From assembly GCF_003722315.1 (NCBI RefSeq), contig NZ_CP033580.1:2669127-2733126 (forward strand): 64,000 bases of DNA. The letters run 5' to 3'. Under the pieces are notes generated by a model. That model was not told where the DNA came from, did no database searches, and saw only the letters and a program-made list of their open reading frames with translations. The position numbers and the translations under genes were made by a program. Every line of letters starts with the position of its first letter. Positions within the stretch are counted from its first letter, which is position 1. Origin of the DNA: Thermoanaerobacter ethanolicus JW 200 (GTDB taxonomy: Bacteria > Bacillota > Thermoanaerobacteria > Thermoanaerobacterales > Thermoanaerobacteraceae). Below are positions 17,428 through 26,386 of the stretch, in pieces.

Positions 17428-18330
17428 GCTGTCTATATATTTTTCTGCTACATAAGCCGCTGTTGCGCCATCTCCAGCAGCCGTTATAACTTGTCTTAAA
17501 GATTTATGCCTTATGTCTCCAGCTGCAAAAACTCCAGGTATATTTGTCCTCATATCATCATCTGTCATGATATATCCATATTCATCAAGGTCTACTATGC
17601 CTTTCACCAATTCTGTATTAGGAGCATAACCAATAGCTACAAAGACACCATCTACGTTTAGTGTGCTTTCTTCACCTGTTTTAACATTTTTAAGTTTGAG
17701 TCTTTCTACTCCATACTCTCCTTCTACATCAACTACTACAGTATCCCAAATAAACTCAATTTTTTCATTTGCGAAGGCTTTTTCCTGTTCAATCTTTGTA
17801 GCTCTAAGTTCATTTCTTCTATGAATTATATAGACTTTTTTTGCAAATTTAGTAAGGTATAACGCGTCTTCTACTGCTGTATTTCCTCCGCCTATAACTG
17901 CCACTGTGGCATCTCTGTAAAAAGCTCCGTCACAGGTAGCACAGAAGGAGATACCAGCCCCTATAAATCTATCCTCATTTGGAACACCTAACTTTTTAGG
18001 TGTAGCGCCCATCGCTAAAATAATAGCTTTTGCTTCATAAGTTTTATTAGAAGTCTTAACTTTCTTTACATCTCCTGTAATATCTAGGCTCTCAACATCT
18101 TCATTAACAATCTCAAGGCCGTGTTTTCTCACCTGTGCCTCCATCTTGGCAATAAGGTCAGCACCACTTATCTCTTCATAACCGGGGTAATTTTCTAACT
18201 GATAAGTATTTACTATTTGCCCTCCCAGATAAGTTTTTTCAATAAGTACCGTTTTAAGCCTTGACCTTGCAGCATACAATCCAGCAGTAAGTCCCGCAGG
18301 ACCTCCTCCTAAAATAATTAGATCGTACAT
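17416..18330 (-). CDS. trxB: Thioredoxin reductase
   Basis: This flavoenzyme moves electrons from NAD(P)H through FAD to thioredoxin. The FAD loop GGGPAGLTAGLYAA is at residues 8-21, the redox pair CATC has Cys130 and Cys133, the NAD(P) loop is IGGGNTAVEDA, and the C-terminal FAD motif is GVFAAGDIRHK. The length of 304 is typical. The ribosome site GGAGG is 7-8 bases upstream. It is a single gene. Confidence 0.95.
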   Translation of the reverse strand: MYDLIILGGGPAGLTAGLYAARSRLKTVLIEKTYLGGQIVNTYQLENYPGYEEISGADLIAKMEAQVRKHGLEIVNEDVESLDITGDVKKVKTSNKTYEAKAIILAMGATPKKLGVPNEDRFIGAGISFCATCDGAFYRDATVAVIGGGNTAVEDALYLTKFAKKVYIIHRRNELRATKIEQEKAFANEKIEFIWDTVVVDVEGEYGVERLKLKNVKTGEESTLNVDGVFVAIGYAPNTELVKGIVDLDEYGYIMTDDDMRTNIPGVFAAGDIRHKSLRQVITAAGDGATAAYVAEKYIDSVKK

Positions 18331-18419
18331 AATAAAATCACTCCTCCTTTGAAAATAAAATATAATAATGGAAGCAGTAAAAACACTACTTCCATTATTA
18401 TATCACAAACTTTTTATAT

Positions 18420-18695
18420 TTACATCATCCCAACGGGTTGTCTAAATTTGTTCCTTGCCTCTTGTATATCCTGAGGTGGAGCCGGTTTGACAGGATACCA
18501 TCCTCTTTGATTTATAGCATTCCAAACTGTCCTTTGATCTTCTAAAGTAGAATTTAAAAGATTGATATATTCTCTTCTTATGCTTTCATTTGCAGACTCA
18601 ACTGCTGCATGGCTGAACATTTCTATTGCGAATTTGTAATTGCCCAGTACATTCATCATAATATCCTTGTCACTAATTTGCGTATTTCCATACAT
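18420..18695 (-). CDS. Spore coat protein, CotF-like
   Basis: This 91-residue helical protein has the pattern DKDIMMNVLGNYKFAIEMFSHAAVE, then a helix ending in a proline-rich tail, matching the C-terminal half of the CotF coat family. It follows a 60-residue partner that matches the N-terminal half, 15 bases away. The two are probably co-expressed late in sporulation and form one ferritin-like helical unit. No enzymatic residues are seen. Confidence 0.75.
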   Translation of the reverse strand: MYGNTQISDKDIMMNVLGNYKFAIEMFSHAAVESANESIRREYINLLNSTLEDQRTVWNAINQRGWYPVKPAPPQDIQEARNKFRQPVGMM

Positions 18696-18710
18696 ATTTT
18701 TACACTCCTC

Positions 18711-18893
18711 CTAACTTAAATGTTTTAGCAAAGAATTGAAATTGTTTTGACATCTATCTGCAAGATTTTGGCATAAAGCTTTAAGCTGTGGGTCTTGACA
18801 TCTTGTAGCATAATCGTTTAAAGTTTTTGCCATATTTTGTTGTAATGATAAAATATCATCCAAATAAAGTAACTCCTTGTTTGAAAGTTGCAT
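18711..18893 (-). CDS. Small coat-associated protein (CotF N-half-like)
   Basis: The 60-residue protein is two predicted amphipathic helices: NKELLYLDDILSLQQNMAK, then a CQDPQLKALCQNLADRCQ segment with three cysteines that could crosslink in the coat. A GGAGG-type ribosome site (AAGGGAGG) precedes the ATG. It is the first gene of a two-gene sporulation operon. Family assignment rests on pattern and pairing with the CotF-like neighbour. Confidence 0.65.
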   Translation of the reverse strand: MQLSNKELLYLDDILSLQQNMAKTLNDYATRCQDPQLKALCQNLADRCQNNFNSLLKHLS

Positions 18894-18940
18894 ATTTATC
18901 CTCCCTTCTTAGATTTCATTTTTAATATGCGCACAAAAAT

Positions 18941-18973
18941 AAAAAATATGCAGAGTTTTTCTGCATATTTTTT
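18941..18973 (-). terminator. Terminator of the mazG-like gene
   Basis: A 13-bp stem (AAAAAATATGCAG/CTGCATATTTTTT) with a 7-base loop overlaps the stop codon of the upstream minus-strand gene and gives a T run. Confidence 0.8.
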
Positions 18974-19286
18974 ATTTTATATACCCTTTCCTTTTTAATT
19001 TTTCGATATGTTCTTTAAGTTTTTCTTCAATATTTATATTATACTTTTCCTCCAAGACAAACATCATTGAAACTGCGACTTGAGCAACATCTAAAAGCTC
19101 CTCTGAAATTTTTTCCATTATCTCTTTTTCGCTTAAAGTGACATTTTCTCCGTTTAAACCTCTAAATTTTCCTATAGCTTGTGCCAATTCTCCTGCTTCT
19201 TCCATTAATTTAAGGGCAGTAGATTCCAGTGAGGGTGTCAAATTATTAAGCTTTGGCAAACTTATTTCTTTAAAACTGGTTTTCAT
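18972..19286 (-). CDS. MazG-like nucleotide pyrophosphohydrolase
   Basis: The 104-residue all-alpha protein carries the EExxE...ExxD metal-binding pattern: KLMEEAGELAQAIGKF followed by KISEELLDVAQVAVSMMF. Such single-domain MazG-like proteins hydrolyse nucleoside triphosphates to monophosphates, often as house-cleaning enzymes. It is 17 bases downstream of the ThyX-like gene and likely co-transcribed. The linkage to a nucleotide-binding fold is suggestive but not proof of a shared pathway. Confidence 0.7.
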   Translation of the reverse strand: MKTSFKEISLPKLNNLTPSLESTALKLMEEAGELAQAIGKFRGLNGENVTLSEKEIMEKISEELLDVAQVAVSMMFVLEEKYNINIEEKLKEHIEKLKRKGYIK

Positions 19287-19303
19287 GATTTCATCTCCAT
19301 CTT

Positions 19304-20824
19304 TTAAGCTTTTTTTCGCCTTGCCATAAAGGTTGCCAACTGGGGCGCTACTTCCTTAATCAAATCAAGCATCTTAAAAGAAACATTCCTTATATCCCAC
19401 TGAGCTTCATTAGTGCATCTCAAATTTGCAAAATGATCAAAAGCCCATAAATCCGCATTCATAAGAACCAAGCGTTTGTGTGCATTTGTTACCACGTAAG
19501 GACTTACTTCAGGCAATTTTTCTTTTAATTCTATAAATAATTCCTCTGAAGCCTTTATTGCTTCTATTAAAATTTCGGAAGCCTTCGCTTTTTCGATATT
19601 TGGAGGAATAACAAAACCATTTTCAATTGTCGGTTCACCGCAATCAAAGACAATAGTTCTATGCCTTAAAAGCTGATGCCAATTAGCTTCACTTATCTTC
19701 AGTTGAAATTTAAATCTAACCGATTTAAATGCCTCCATTAAATGGTCAAATTCCCCTATATCTTCAACTGCCTGCTGCAAGATTTTACTTTTCCCCTCTT
19801 CGTCCATCTCCTTCACTGTTTTTCTCACCGCTTCAAAACTTTTACCTGAATATGTAAACAAAATATGCATAATTACAATATCTACCGGAGAATATTCACT
19901 ATCTTTCCCTGTATAGTCTATTAAAATGACATCCTCATCTGAATTTGATAATTCATCTTCCCTTACAACACTTGCTAAATTCTTTAATCTATCGTGAACT
20001 TTTAATTGATAAACAGTAGGAGTTGTATGTCGTAACATGCTTGGTGCAATTTTTTCCCCTTGTTCTACTATTCTTTCGGCTAATAACTTTGCCTCTTTAG
20101 TAGGATGCGCGAAAAGTTTTCTCACTATATCCTGTAAATCTAAGGCATTTAAAGCTACTGCAAAACTTGTCTTGGTAGCTAAAAGAAGTGCATATCTCGC
20201 ATCTTCAAAGGCAATTTTACTAATCCTATTGTAAAACCTTTCTTCACTTTCCCCCTCTTTTTTCTCTTCTGCCCTAGCTAAATATTCTGTCAAAACTTCT
20301 ACAAGTTTTTCATAGGCATCATAGGAGTTGTTCCAGACTTTTAAAAACTTTTCTTTCAAATCAGGCTTTCCTTCTAATTCTTTTGGTATCACTACTTTAT
20401 CTCTTGTAGGCTTTTGATACCTTTGGCTCCACTCTATAAAGGCAGGCCGCCTGTTCATAAGTTCAATATCCCCTGACAAAAGCCTTGAAACATCTTCCAC
20501 GCACAGGTGCATTAAATGCTGCTCAGCAATAGAAGAATGTCCAAATCTTTCAACCCACTTTTCGTGAAATTCTTTCGCCTTTTGTATTGCTTTTTCTAAA
20601 GGTATGTTATGTTTGGGTATGTAGTCAGTTATGTTTAAATCTCCATCTGTCAAAGACTCAAGTATATTAAGCCTCCAGCTGGTATCTCTTCTACTTACCT
20701 TCGAATTTATAGGTGGAATGATAAACTCCGGCAATGAATGTATAAAATAGACAGGTCCGTATACGTCTGTCACAAAATTCTCTAAAAGCTTCTCCTCTTC
20801 AGGTGTCAATTTTCTCATTTTCAT
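19304..20824 (-). CDS. Duplicated ThyX-like protein
   Basis: The 506-residue protein looks like two ThyX (flavin-dependent thymidylate synthase) folds in one chain. The first half has HSSIAEQH and then NRRPAFIEWSQRYQ, resembling the ThyX stretch around RHRxxS/NEQSQRY. The second half has ANWHQLLRHRTIVFDCGEPT, with the RHR triplet, and then VTNAHKRLVLMNADLW. Neither half has the complete catalytic motif. Normal ThyX is about 220-260 residues per subunit. ATG at 20824 is used; an upstream TTG would contain the AAGGGAG ribosome site. Its enzymatic activity is uncertain. Confidence 0.7.
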   Translation of the reverse strand: MKMRKLTPEEEKLLENFVTDVYGPVYFIHSLPEFIIPPINSKVSRRDTSWRLNILESLTDGDLNITDYIPKHNIPLEKAIQKAKEFHEKWVERFGHSSIAEQHLMHLCVEDVSRLLSGDIELMNRRPAFIEWSQRYQKPTRDKVVIPKELEGKPDLKEKFLKVWNNSYDAYEKLVEVLTEYLARAEEKKEGESEERFYNRISKIAFEDARYALLLATKTSFAVALNALDLQDIVRKLFAHPTKEAKLLAERIVEQGEKIAPSMLRHTTPTVYQLKVHDRLKNLASVVREDELSNSDEDVILIDYTGKDSEYSPVDIVIMHILFTYSGKSFEAVRKTVKEMDEEGKSKILQQAVEDIGEFDHLMEAFKSVRFKFQLKISEANWHQLLRHRTIVFDCGEPTIENGFVIPPNIEKAKASEILIEAIKASEELFIELKEKLPEVSPYVVTNAHKRLVLMNADLWAFDHFANLRCTNEAQWDIRNVSFKMLDLIKEVAPQLATFMARRKKA

Positions 20825-20910
20825 GTCAAAAACTCCCTTCAAAATTATAAAACCAACCTTCTCGACATTTTATATTATTATACCATAAACTTTTGAGGTA
20901 AAAAACAAAA

Positions 20911-20938
20911 AAACAGTTATCACTGATAACTGTTTTTT
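20911..20938 (-). terminator. Terminator of the tRNA operon
   Basis: AAACAGTTATC/GATAACTGTTT forms an 11-bp stem, extended by flanking A/T pairs, with a long T run on the minus strand just after tRNA-Lys. Confidence 0.8.
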
Positions 20939-20943
20939 ACAAC

Positions 20944-21019
20944 TGGTGACCCATCCGCGACTCGAACGCGGGACACCCTGCTTAAAAGGCAGGTGCTCTA
21001 CCTCCTGAGCTAATGGGTC
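20944..21019 (-). tRNA. tRNA-Lys (TTT)
   Basis: The 76-nt cloverleaf has acceptor GACCCAT/ATGGGTC, anticodon loop CTTTTAA giving TTT, T-loop GTTCGAGTC and an encoded CCA end. It is second in a two-tRNA operon. Confidence 0.97.
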
Positions 21020-21022
21020 ATA

Positions 21023-21108
21023 TGGTGGAGGGAGATGGATTTGAACCATCGAAGGCGACAGCCAACAGATTTACAGTCTGCCCCCTTTGGCCACTTGGGT
21101 ATCCCTCC
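21023..21108 (-). tRNA. tRNA-Tyr (GTA)
   Basis: This 86-nt class II tRNA with a long variable arm has acceptor GGAGGGA/TCCCTCC, anticodon loop CTGTAAA giving GTA, and an encoded CCA. It is three bases upstream of tRNA-Lys. Confidence 0.97.
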
Positions 21109-21165
21109 ACATTTTTAAAACAATAAAAAGTTTTGCTTGAAGCTTTAACAAAAACTACGTAGCTT

Positions 21166-21194
21166 ATTTTATCATATAGAATTCTATTTGTAAA
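21166..21194 (-). promoter_or_regulatory. Promoter of the tRNA operon
   Basis: On the minus strand TTTACA and TAAAAT are separated by 17 bases, about 60 bases before tRNA-Tyr, matching a sigma-A promoter. Confidence 0.65.
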
Positions 21195-21245
21195 GGGCTT
21201 TTATGCAGTTATTTTTATGTAAAAATATGTAAACAATTTTGGAAT

Positions 21246-21273
21246 TTGATTTATTTTTGTTTTTCTATATAAT
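21246..21273 (+). promoter_or_regulatory. Promoter of exoA
   Basis: TTGATT and TATAAT are separated by 16 bases, ending 60 bases before the exoA start codon. Confidence 0.6.
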
Positions 21274-21333
21274 GAAGATAGTAATCACATAGTTTTTAAT
21301 TCATAGCAACTCAAAAATATTGGAGGAAAAAAT

Positions 21334-22107
21334 ATGAAATTTGTTTCATGGAATGTAAATGGCTTACGGGCCTGCTTGCAAAAAGGGTTTATGGATTATT
21401 TCAAAAAAGTAAATGCTGATATTTTTTGTATACAAGAAACCAAATTACAGCCCCATCAGACAGGCCTTGAAGAACTTAATTTAGAAGGTTATTACGCTTT
21501 TTGGAACTTTGCTGAAAAGAAAGCTTATTCAGGAACTGCTGTATTCACAAAATATAAACCTTTATCCGTTAACTACGGAATAGGCATCCCTCAACATGAC
21601 AACGAAGGAAGAGTTATAACGCTAGAATACGAAAAATTTTACTTAGTAAATACCTACACTCCTAATTCTCAAAGAGGATTGACAAGACTTTCTTACAGAA
21701 TGGAATGGGAAGAAGACTTTCGAAATTATTTGCTAAAATTAGATTCCGTAAAACCTATAATTTTATGTGGAGATTTAAATGTAGCCCATAAAGAAATAGA
21801 TATAAAAAATCCATCTGCTAATAGAAGAAATGCAGGTTTTACAGATGAAGAACGTGAAAAAATGACAATGCTTTTAAACTCCGGCTTTATAGATACTTTC
21901 AGATATTTTTATCCTCATAAAAAAGATGCTTACACCTGGTGGTCTTATATGAGAAATGCCAGAGAAAAAAACATCGGTTGGCGAATTGATTATTTCATAG
22001 TTTCTCAAAGATTAAAAGATTATCTTATTGATGCAGAAATTCATTCTGATGTAATGGGTAGTGACCACTGTCCTGTGGTTTTAGAAATAGATGATAAATT
22101 AATATAA
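21334..22107 (+). CDS. exoA: Exodeoxyribonuclease III / AP endonuclease
   Basis: ExoA (Xth) cleaves at abasic sites and removes blocking 3' ends in base-excision repair. The 257-residue protein has the full EEP-fold motif set: SWNVNGLRA at the start, IFCIQETKLQ with the metal-binding Glu, LCGDLNVAH, WRIDYFIVS and SDHCPVVLEI with the catalytic Asp/His. A GGAGG ribosome site precedes the ATG. It has its own promoter and terminator. Confidence 0.95.
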   Translation: MKFVSWNVNGLRACLQKGFMDYFKKVNADIFCIQETKLQPHQTGLEELNLEGYYAFWNFAEKKAYSGTAVFTKYKPLSVNYGIGIPQHDNEGRVITLEYEKFYLVNTYTPNSQRGLTRLSYRMEWEEDFRNYLLKLDSVKPIILCGDLNVAHKEIDIKNPSANRRNAGFTDEEREKMTMLLNSGFIDTFRYFYPHKKDAYTWWSYMRNAREKNIGWRIDYFIVSQRLKDYLIDAEIHSDVMGSDHCPVVLEIDDKLI

Positions 22108-22118
22108 CCATAATTTAA

Positions 22119-22158
22119 CAACTCCTTCTGAAAATTTATAGAAGGGGTTGTATTTTTA
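22119..22158 (+). terminator. exoA terminator
   Basis: CAACTCCTTCT/AGAAGGGGTTG forms an 11-bp stem with one G-T pair, followed by TATTTTTAT, 12 bases after the exoA stop. Confidence 0.8.
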
Positions 22159-22209
22159 TAGCAAACTCTAAAGAATTCATTGCACTCTCTCCTCTCCTTA
22201 AATTAGCAA

Positions 22210-22253
22210 CAAAGGGCTTTCATCTGGATAAATTTAAAGATGAAAGCCCTTTG
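22210..22253. terminator. Terminator between exoA and superoxide reductase
   Basis: A perfect 16-bp inverted repeat (CAAAGGGCTTTCATCT and its complement) is followed by T-rich sequence on both sides. It ends six bases from the superoxide reductase stop. Confidence 0.85.
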
Positions 22254-22258
22254 AAATT

Positions 22259-22633
22259 TTACTCAACTTCAACTTTCTTGCTATTCTCCCACAAACCGTG
22301 TATATTGCAGTAGCTTGCCGCATAGATTGTTCCTGATTTTTCAACTTTAAACTTTATTGTCAAGTCGGGTTCTGTAAACACTCCATACTCTCCGTGAGAT
22401 GTAAAATTGTAATTACCTATTTCCACAGGGAATTTATCTCCTTCACCATGGAAATACACTTTAATCCATTTAATGTGGTGTTCCAATGTATTTGGATGTG
22501 GAATTTCTTCTCCTATATTGACTCTTAATTCAACTACTTCTCCTTTTTTTACCTTGTCGGAGATATGTATGACAGGTACGTGCTTCTCTCCTTTCCAATC
22601 TCCACTTTGATATAATGACCCAAATTTCTCCAT
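22259..22633 (-). CDS. Superoxide reductase (desulfoferrodoxin/neelaredoxin family)
   Basis: This enzyme reduces superoxide to hydrogen peroxide at a mononuclear iron site in anaerobes. The 124-residue protein has the iron ligands: His in KHVPVIHI, His pair in HPNTLEHHIKW and the Cys/His loop SYCNIHGLW. The N-terminal desulforedoxin domain is absent, making this the one-iron class. ATG at 22633 has GGAGG seven bases upstream; a GTG five codons earlier overlaps that site. It is monocistronic. Confidence 0.88.
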   Translation of the reverse strand: MEKFGSLYQSGDWKGEKHVPVIHISDKVKKGEVVELRVNIGEEIPHPNTLEHHIKWIKVYFHGEGDKFPVEIGNYNFTSHGEYGVFTEPDLTIKFKVEKSGTIYAASYCNIHGLWENSKKVEVE

Positions 22634-22831
22634 AAATATCCTCCCCACTTTTTATTATTTTTTTTATTATACCACAACTTTATCCAATATCAAAAAGCTT
22701 AAAAAATTTTATATTTAACAAAAGATTATAAACTAAATATCTTCTTTTAAAGGAAAGTCGCAATGTAATAATACAAAGTCTCAATTAATAATATCTTAAG
22801 AAAAGATTGAAAAATGGATTTGAATATAACC

Positions 22832-25444
22832 TTACCTCTTGTTTTTAAAAAATTTAACTACCTCCATTACTAAAAGAGGTGTAACTGACATTGCAATAAT
22901 TATATCCCAGTCATAAACATTAATATTCCTAAGTCCAAATATAGTGTTTAAAGGAGTTACAATTAGAATAACCTGTAACAAAATTGCCACTATCAAAGCA
23001 AAAATCATGTATTTGTTTGTAAATAATCCTACCTTAAAAATGGATTTGTCCGACCTTACATTTAAAGCTTGAGCAAGCTGCGATAAAGTCAACACCGCAA
23101 AAGCCATTGTTCTTGCAGTCTCTATATTTTGCTTAAGTCCTATAACAAAAGCAATTAATGTGACCGACCCAATTAACATACCTTCAAGCGGTATTCTATA
23201 GGCCAACCCTCCTGCGAAAATGCTTTCACCTTTTTGTCTGGGTTTTTTCTCCATTATATCATTTTCCGGCGGTTCAAATCCAAGAGCAAGAGCTGGCAGG
23301 CTATCAGTTATAAGGTTCACCCATAGTATATGTATGGGTTTTAAAGGCATCGGCATGCCTAATATTGTAGCAATAAACAGTACAACTATTTCACCTAAAT
23401 TACAGGTTAATAAGTAATGGATAGCTTTTTTTATGTTTGCAAATATGGTCCTGCCTTCTTTTATTGCTGCAACTATTGTCGCAAAATTGTCATCAGTTAA
23501 AACCATATCTGCTGCTTCTTTTGCAACATCGGTACCAGTTATACCCATTGCAACTCCAATATCCGCCTGTTTAAGGGCAGGTGCATCATTTACACCATCG
23601 CCTGTCATTGCTACCACAGCACCATTTTTTTGCCACGCTTTTACAATTCTCATCTTGTGCTCAGGAGATACCCTTGCAAAAACAGATATTCTTTTTATCC
23701 TTTCCTTTAATTCTTCATCAGAGATTCTGTCAAGGTCTTCGCCTGTTACTGCTTCATCATTATCCTCAAGAATTCCAAGCTCCCGTGCTATCGCAGAAGC
23801 CGTTATCTTGTGATCACCCGTTATCATAACAGGTTTTATTCCTGCTTTTTTACATATTTCAACTGAATGTTTGGCCTCCAATCGTGGTGGATCTATCATG
23901 CCTATAAGCCCTATAAATATCAAATCTTTTTCCATTTCATCGCTGTTCAAATTTTTAGGTATTTCTTTGATATCTTTATAAGCAACTGCAATAACTCTTA
24001 AAGCTTCTTTTCCCATTTCTTCGTTAATAGAACTTAACCTATTCTTTTCTATTTCATCAAGCGGTAAAATTTTATTGTCTTTCAAAATATACTTACATCT
24101 TTTTAAAATATTGTCAGGTGCTCCTTTGGTAATTAATCTAAAGTCCTCTTTATCCATAATATGTATTGTTGACATCATTTTTCTATCTGAATCAAAGGGT
24201 ATTTCCGCAATTCTTGGAAATTCTTTTTCTATATCGGCTTTTTTTAAGCCTATTAAATCATTTAGCGCAGCAACAATCGCAACTTCCGTAGGATCGCCAA
24301 TCCCTTTTCCTTCCTCATCTATAAAAGCATCAGTGCATAATGCAGCATTTTTTAAAAGGAAATAGTCCTCCTGTTTCACTTCATCTTCTTTTACATTCAC
24401 TTTTCTATCGTTAATATAAAGCTTCACAACTGTCATCTTGTTCTGTGTAAGGGTTCCTGTTTTGTCAGAACAAATAACACTTGTACTGCCAAGCGTTTCT
24501 ACAGCCGGAAGTTTCCTTATTATCGCATTTTTCTTAATCATCTTTTGCACGCCAAGTGCAAGCGTAACAGTTATAATAGCAGGGAGTCCCTCAGGAATCG
24601 CTGCAACAGCAAGGCTTACAGCCGTCATAAACATATCAAATGCTGGTCTTTTTTGAAGTACTCCTATTGCAAATATTATTGCGCTTATGAGAAGCGCAGC
24701 TGTTCCTAAATATTTGCTCAATTCTTCAAGTTTTAATTGAAGTGGCGTTTTGACATTCCTTTCGTTTTCTATCAAACCGGCTACTTTCCCCATTTCGGTA
24801 TCCATACCTGTAGCAATTACAATAAATTTACCTCTGCCGTAAGTAACCGTAGTACCCATGTACACTAAATTAAGCCTATCTCCTAAAGGTATATTTTCAT
24901 TTTCTATTACAGTATCAACTTTGTCAACAGGTACTGATTCACCAGTTAATACTGATTCATCTACTTTAAGGTTTTTAGCCTCCACCAATCTTCCATCTGC
25001 AGGTATGATATTTCCTGCTTCTATTAATACTACGTCTCCTATTACAAGAGAAGATGCTTCAACTTCCATTACTTTCCCATCTCTTATTACTTTTGCAAGA
25101 GGTTGAGACAATTTCTTAAGAGCTTCAAGAGACTTCTCAGCTTTGTTTTCCTGAATTGTTCCTAATAATGCATTTAAAATTACAACAACTAATATTATAC
25201 TTGCATCTGTTGTCTCTCCAAGAAAAAAAGATATAATTGAAGCAATAATAAGAATTAACACCATATAATCTTGAAACTGTTCAAGAAATAATGAAAATAT
25301 TGATTTCTTTTTCTTTTCTTTTAAAGCATTTTTACCATATTTAAATAACCTTTCATTAGCTTGCTCTTGTGTCAAGCCATTTTTATCATCAGTTTCTAAT
25401 TCTTTTTTTATCTCTTCTACATCCATATTCCAATATCTTTTCAT
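22832..25444 (-). CDS. P-type cation ATPase (Ca2+/Mn2+ type, P2A)
   Basis: The 870-residue transporter has an N-terminal cation ATPase domain, TGES actuator loop, PEGLP in M4, phosphorylation site [25 protein letters not shown] hinge, and [13 protein letters not shown] in M6 with Asn/Asp ligands typical of SERCA/PMR1 pumps. These export Ca2+ or Mn2+. ATG at 25444 has AAGGAGGG six bases upstream. The leader holds a yybP-ykoY riboswitch, so manganese efflux is the better-supported physiological role. Annotation as a calcium pump alone would miss this. Confidence 0.92.
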   Translation of the reverse strand: MKRYWNMDVEEIKKELETDDKNGLTQEQANERLFKYGKNALKEKKKKSIFSLFLEQFQDYMVLILIIASIISFFLGETTDASIILVVVILNALLGTIQENKAEKSLEALKKLSQPLAKVIRDGKVMEVEASSLVIGDVVLIEAGNIIPADGRLVEAKNLKVDESVLTGESVPVDKVDTVIENENIPLGDRLNLVYMGTTVTYGRGKFIVIATGMDTEMGKVAGLIENERNVKTPLQLKLEELSKYLGTAALLISAIIFAIGVLQKRPAFDMFMTAVSLAVAAIPEGLPAIITVTLALGVQKMIKKNAIIRKLPAVETLGSTSVICSDKTGTLTQNKMTVVKLYINDRKVNVKEDEVKQEDYFLLKNAALCTDAFIDEEGKGIGDPTEVAIVAALNDLIGLKKADIEKEFPRIAEIPFDSDRKMMSTIHIMDKEDFRLITKGAPDNILKRCKYILKDNKILPLDEIEKNRLSSINEEMGKEALRVIAVAYKDIKEIPKNLNSDEMEKDLIFIGLIGMIDPPRLEAKHSVEICKKAGIKPVMITGDHKITASAIARELGILEDNDEAVTGEDLDRISDEELKERIKRISVFARVSPEHKMRIVKAWQKNGAVVAMTGDGVNDAPALKQADIGVAMGITGTDVAKEAADMVLTDDNFATIVAAIKEGRTIFANIKKAIHYLLTCNLGEIVVLFIATILGMPMPLKPIHILWVNLITDSLPALALGFEPPENDIMEKKPRQKGESIFAGGLAYRIPLEGMLIGSVTLIAFVIGLKQNIETARTMAFAVLTLSQLAQALNVRSDKSIFKVGLFTNKYMIFALIVAILLQVILIVTPLNTIFGLRNINVYDWDIIIAMSVTPLLVMEVVKFFKNKR

Positions 25445-25481
25445 TAGCAGCCCTCCTTTAAAAATTTTTGCAAAATAAAAT

Positions 25482-25597
25482 AGACCTTTACTTTGTAGTA
25501 TCCCACAAAGTAAAGGTCTCACTCGCATTTTTTGCTCAATCAGCCGGGCAAAGCCGTCATGACGACTGATTGATTCAGAGTTACTCCCCTTTACTCT
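25482..25597 (-). promoter_or_regulatory. yybP-ykoY (Mn2+) riboswitch with terminator
   Basis: On the minus strand the RNA has the conserved GTAAAGGGGAGTAA entry, a CCCGGCTGATTGA segment and the exit GTGAGACCTTTACT, pairing AGTAAAGG with CCTTTACT as P1. The 3' part of P1 also forms the first arm of a 15-bp hairpin (25482-25519, AGACCTTTACTTTGT arm) followed by T-rich sequence. Aptamer and terminator are mutually exclusive, so Mn2+ binding should turn the ATPase on. This class is established as Mn2+-sensing; recognition here is by eye. Confidence 0.85.
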
Positions 25598-25612
25598 ATC
25601 TAATTAATGAAC

Positions 25613-25657
25613 TGGAGCTGGCAGTGGGATTCGAACCACGACCTGTTGATTACGAAT
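25613..25657 (-). other. tRNA-Thr 3' fragment, probable attachment-site scar
   Basis: The minus strand reads as the 3' 44-45 nt of a tRNA: anticodon loop end TTCGTAA (anticodon CGT), anticodon stem arm TCAAC, variable loop, T arm GTGGTTCGAATCCCAC, acceptor strand TGCCAGC, then TCCA. The 5' half is absent. 3' tRNA fragments are the standard scar of tRNA-targeted integration. It lies between a good promoter and the riboswitch aptamer. Confidence 0.8.
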
Positions 25658-25669
25658 TTATACAAATGT

Positions 25670-25698
25670 AGTTTATCAGAATTTTTTTGACATGTCAA
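25670..25698 (-). promoter_or_regulatory. Promoter reading into tRNA fragment and riboswitch
   Basis: TTGACA and TAAACT on the minus strand are separated by 17 bases. Transcription would begin near 25662 and pass through the tRNA fragment into the Mn2+ riboswitch and ATPase gene. From 25700 to 26080 I see no gene, only AT-rich sequence. Confidence 0.6.
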
Positions 25699-26080
25699 GA
25701 ATGTTTGTAAAACTTGATAAATCAAGCATTTAAGATTATTGTTGAAATATGGAAATCATTTTAAATCACTTGAGATTTTCTCAGTTCGCACACAACTCGC
25801 ACACAAAATTTAATTTGGCTTTGCAACTCAAAACTTAAGTTATTATAACCTATATTTGACAGGTATATCGGAAAAGATTTGATAAATCTGAATTTCTTGT
25901 TTAAAAAATTTTGGTAAAATAATCCAGTATTACATCCTAGTTATCTTTAAATCTGTCAATAATGCGGAGTTTGTGTGGTTTTTCAGGCATTGTCAAGTCT
26001 TCCTATTAGTTAGTTGTTGTCCAATACAATTTTTTATTATTTTATCACTTAAAAAATTAGTGGCTAATCAGGCAAGATTT

Positions 26081-26386
26081 TTATCCACAAAACCTTTCTT
26101 TTAGCTTATAAAGCCCCCAAAGTGGACCTTGTTCATAACTTTTATTAGGATACAGGTTCTCTAATTGAATATATTTATCATAAACAACTGGGATAGCTTC
26201 TTCATTAGCAATAAACCCAAGAAAAATGCAAACTAATGACAATACATACGGACTTCTTATGTCGTCTAAAACATTAAGAAGCTCTTTTGAATAATTCTTT
26301 TTACACCTTAGAATTATTTTTGCAAAATGTTCAATGGTCTGGAGAATATGCTGCGCACTATTTTGCCATACCTTTTTACTCGCTCT
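26081..26386 (-). pseudogene. Fragment of an unrecognised gene lacking its start
   Basis: An open stretch of about 100 codons ends in TAA at 26081 with protein-like content (HILQTIEHFAKIILRCKKNY, then SPYVLSLVCIFLGFIANEEA and GPLWGLYKLKERFCG). It has no start codon with a ribosome site and is bounded by a stop next to the end of the GGDEF gene. It looks like the 3' part of a helical protein whose 5' part was lost. I do not recognise the family. Confidence 0.4.

Noticed and set aside
25613-25657. Functional tRNA-Thr gene
   Set aside because: Only the 3' half is present; the D arm and 5' acceptor strand are missing.
25780-25860. End of an integrase gene next to the tRNA scar
   Set aside because: A short frame exists, but I see no catalytic Arg/His/Tyr pattern of tyrosine recombinases, so I do not call it.
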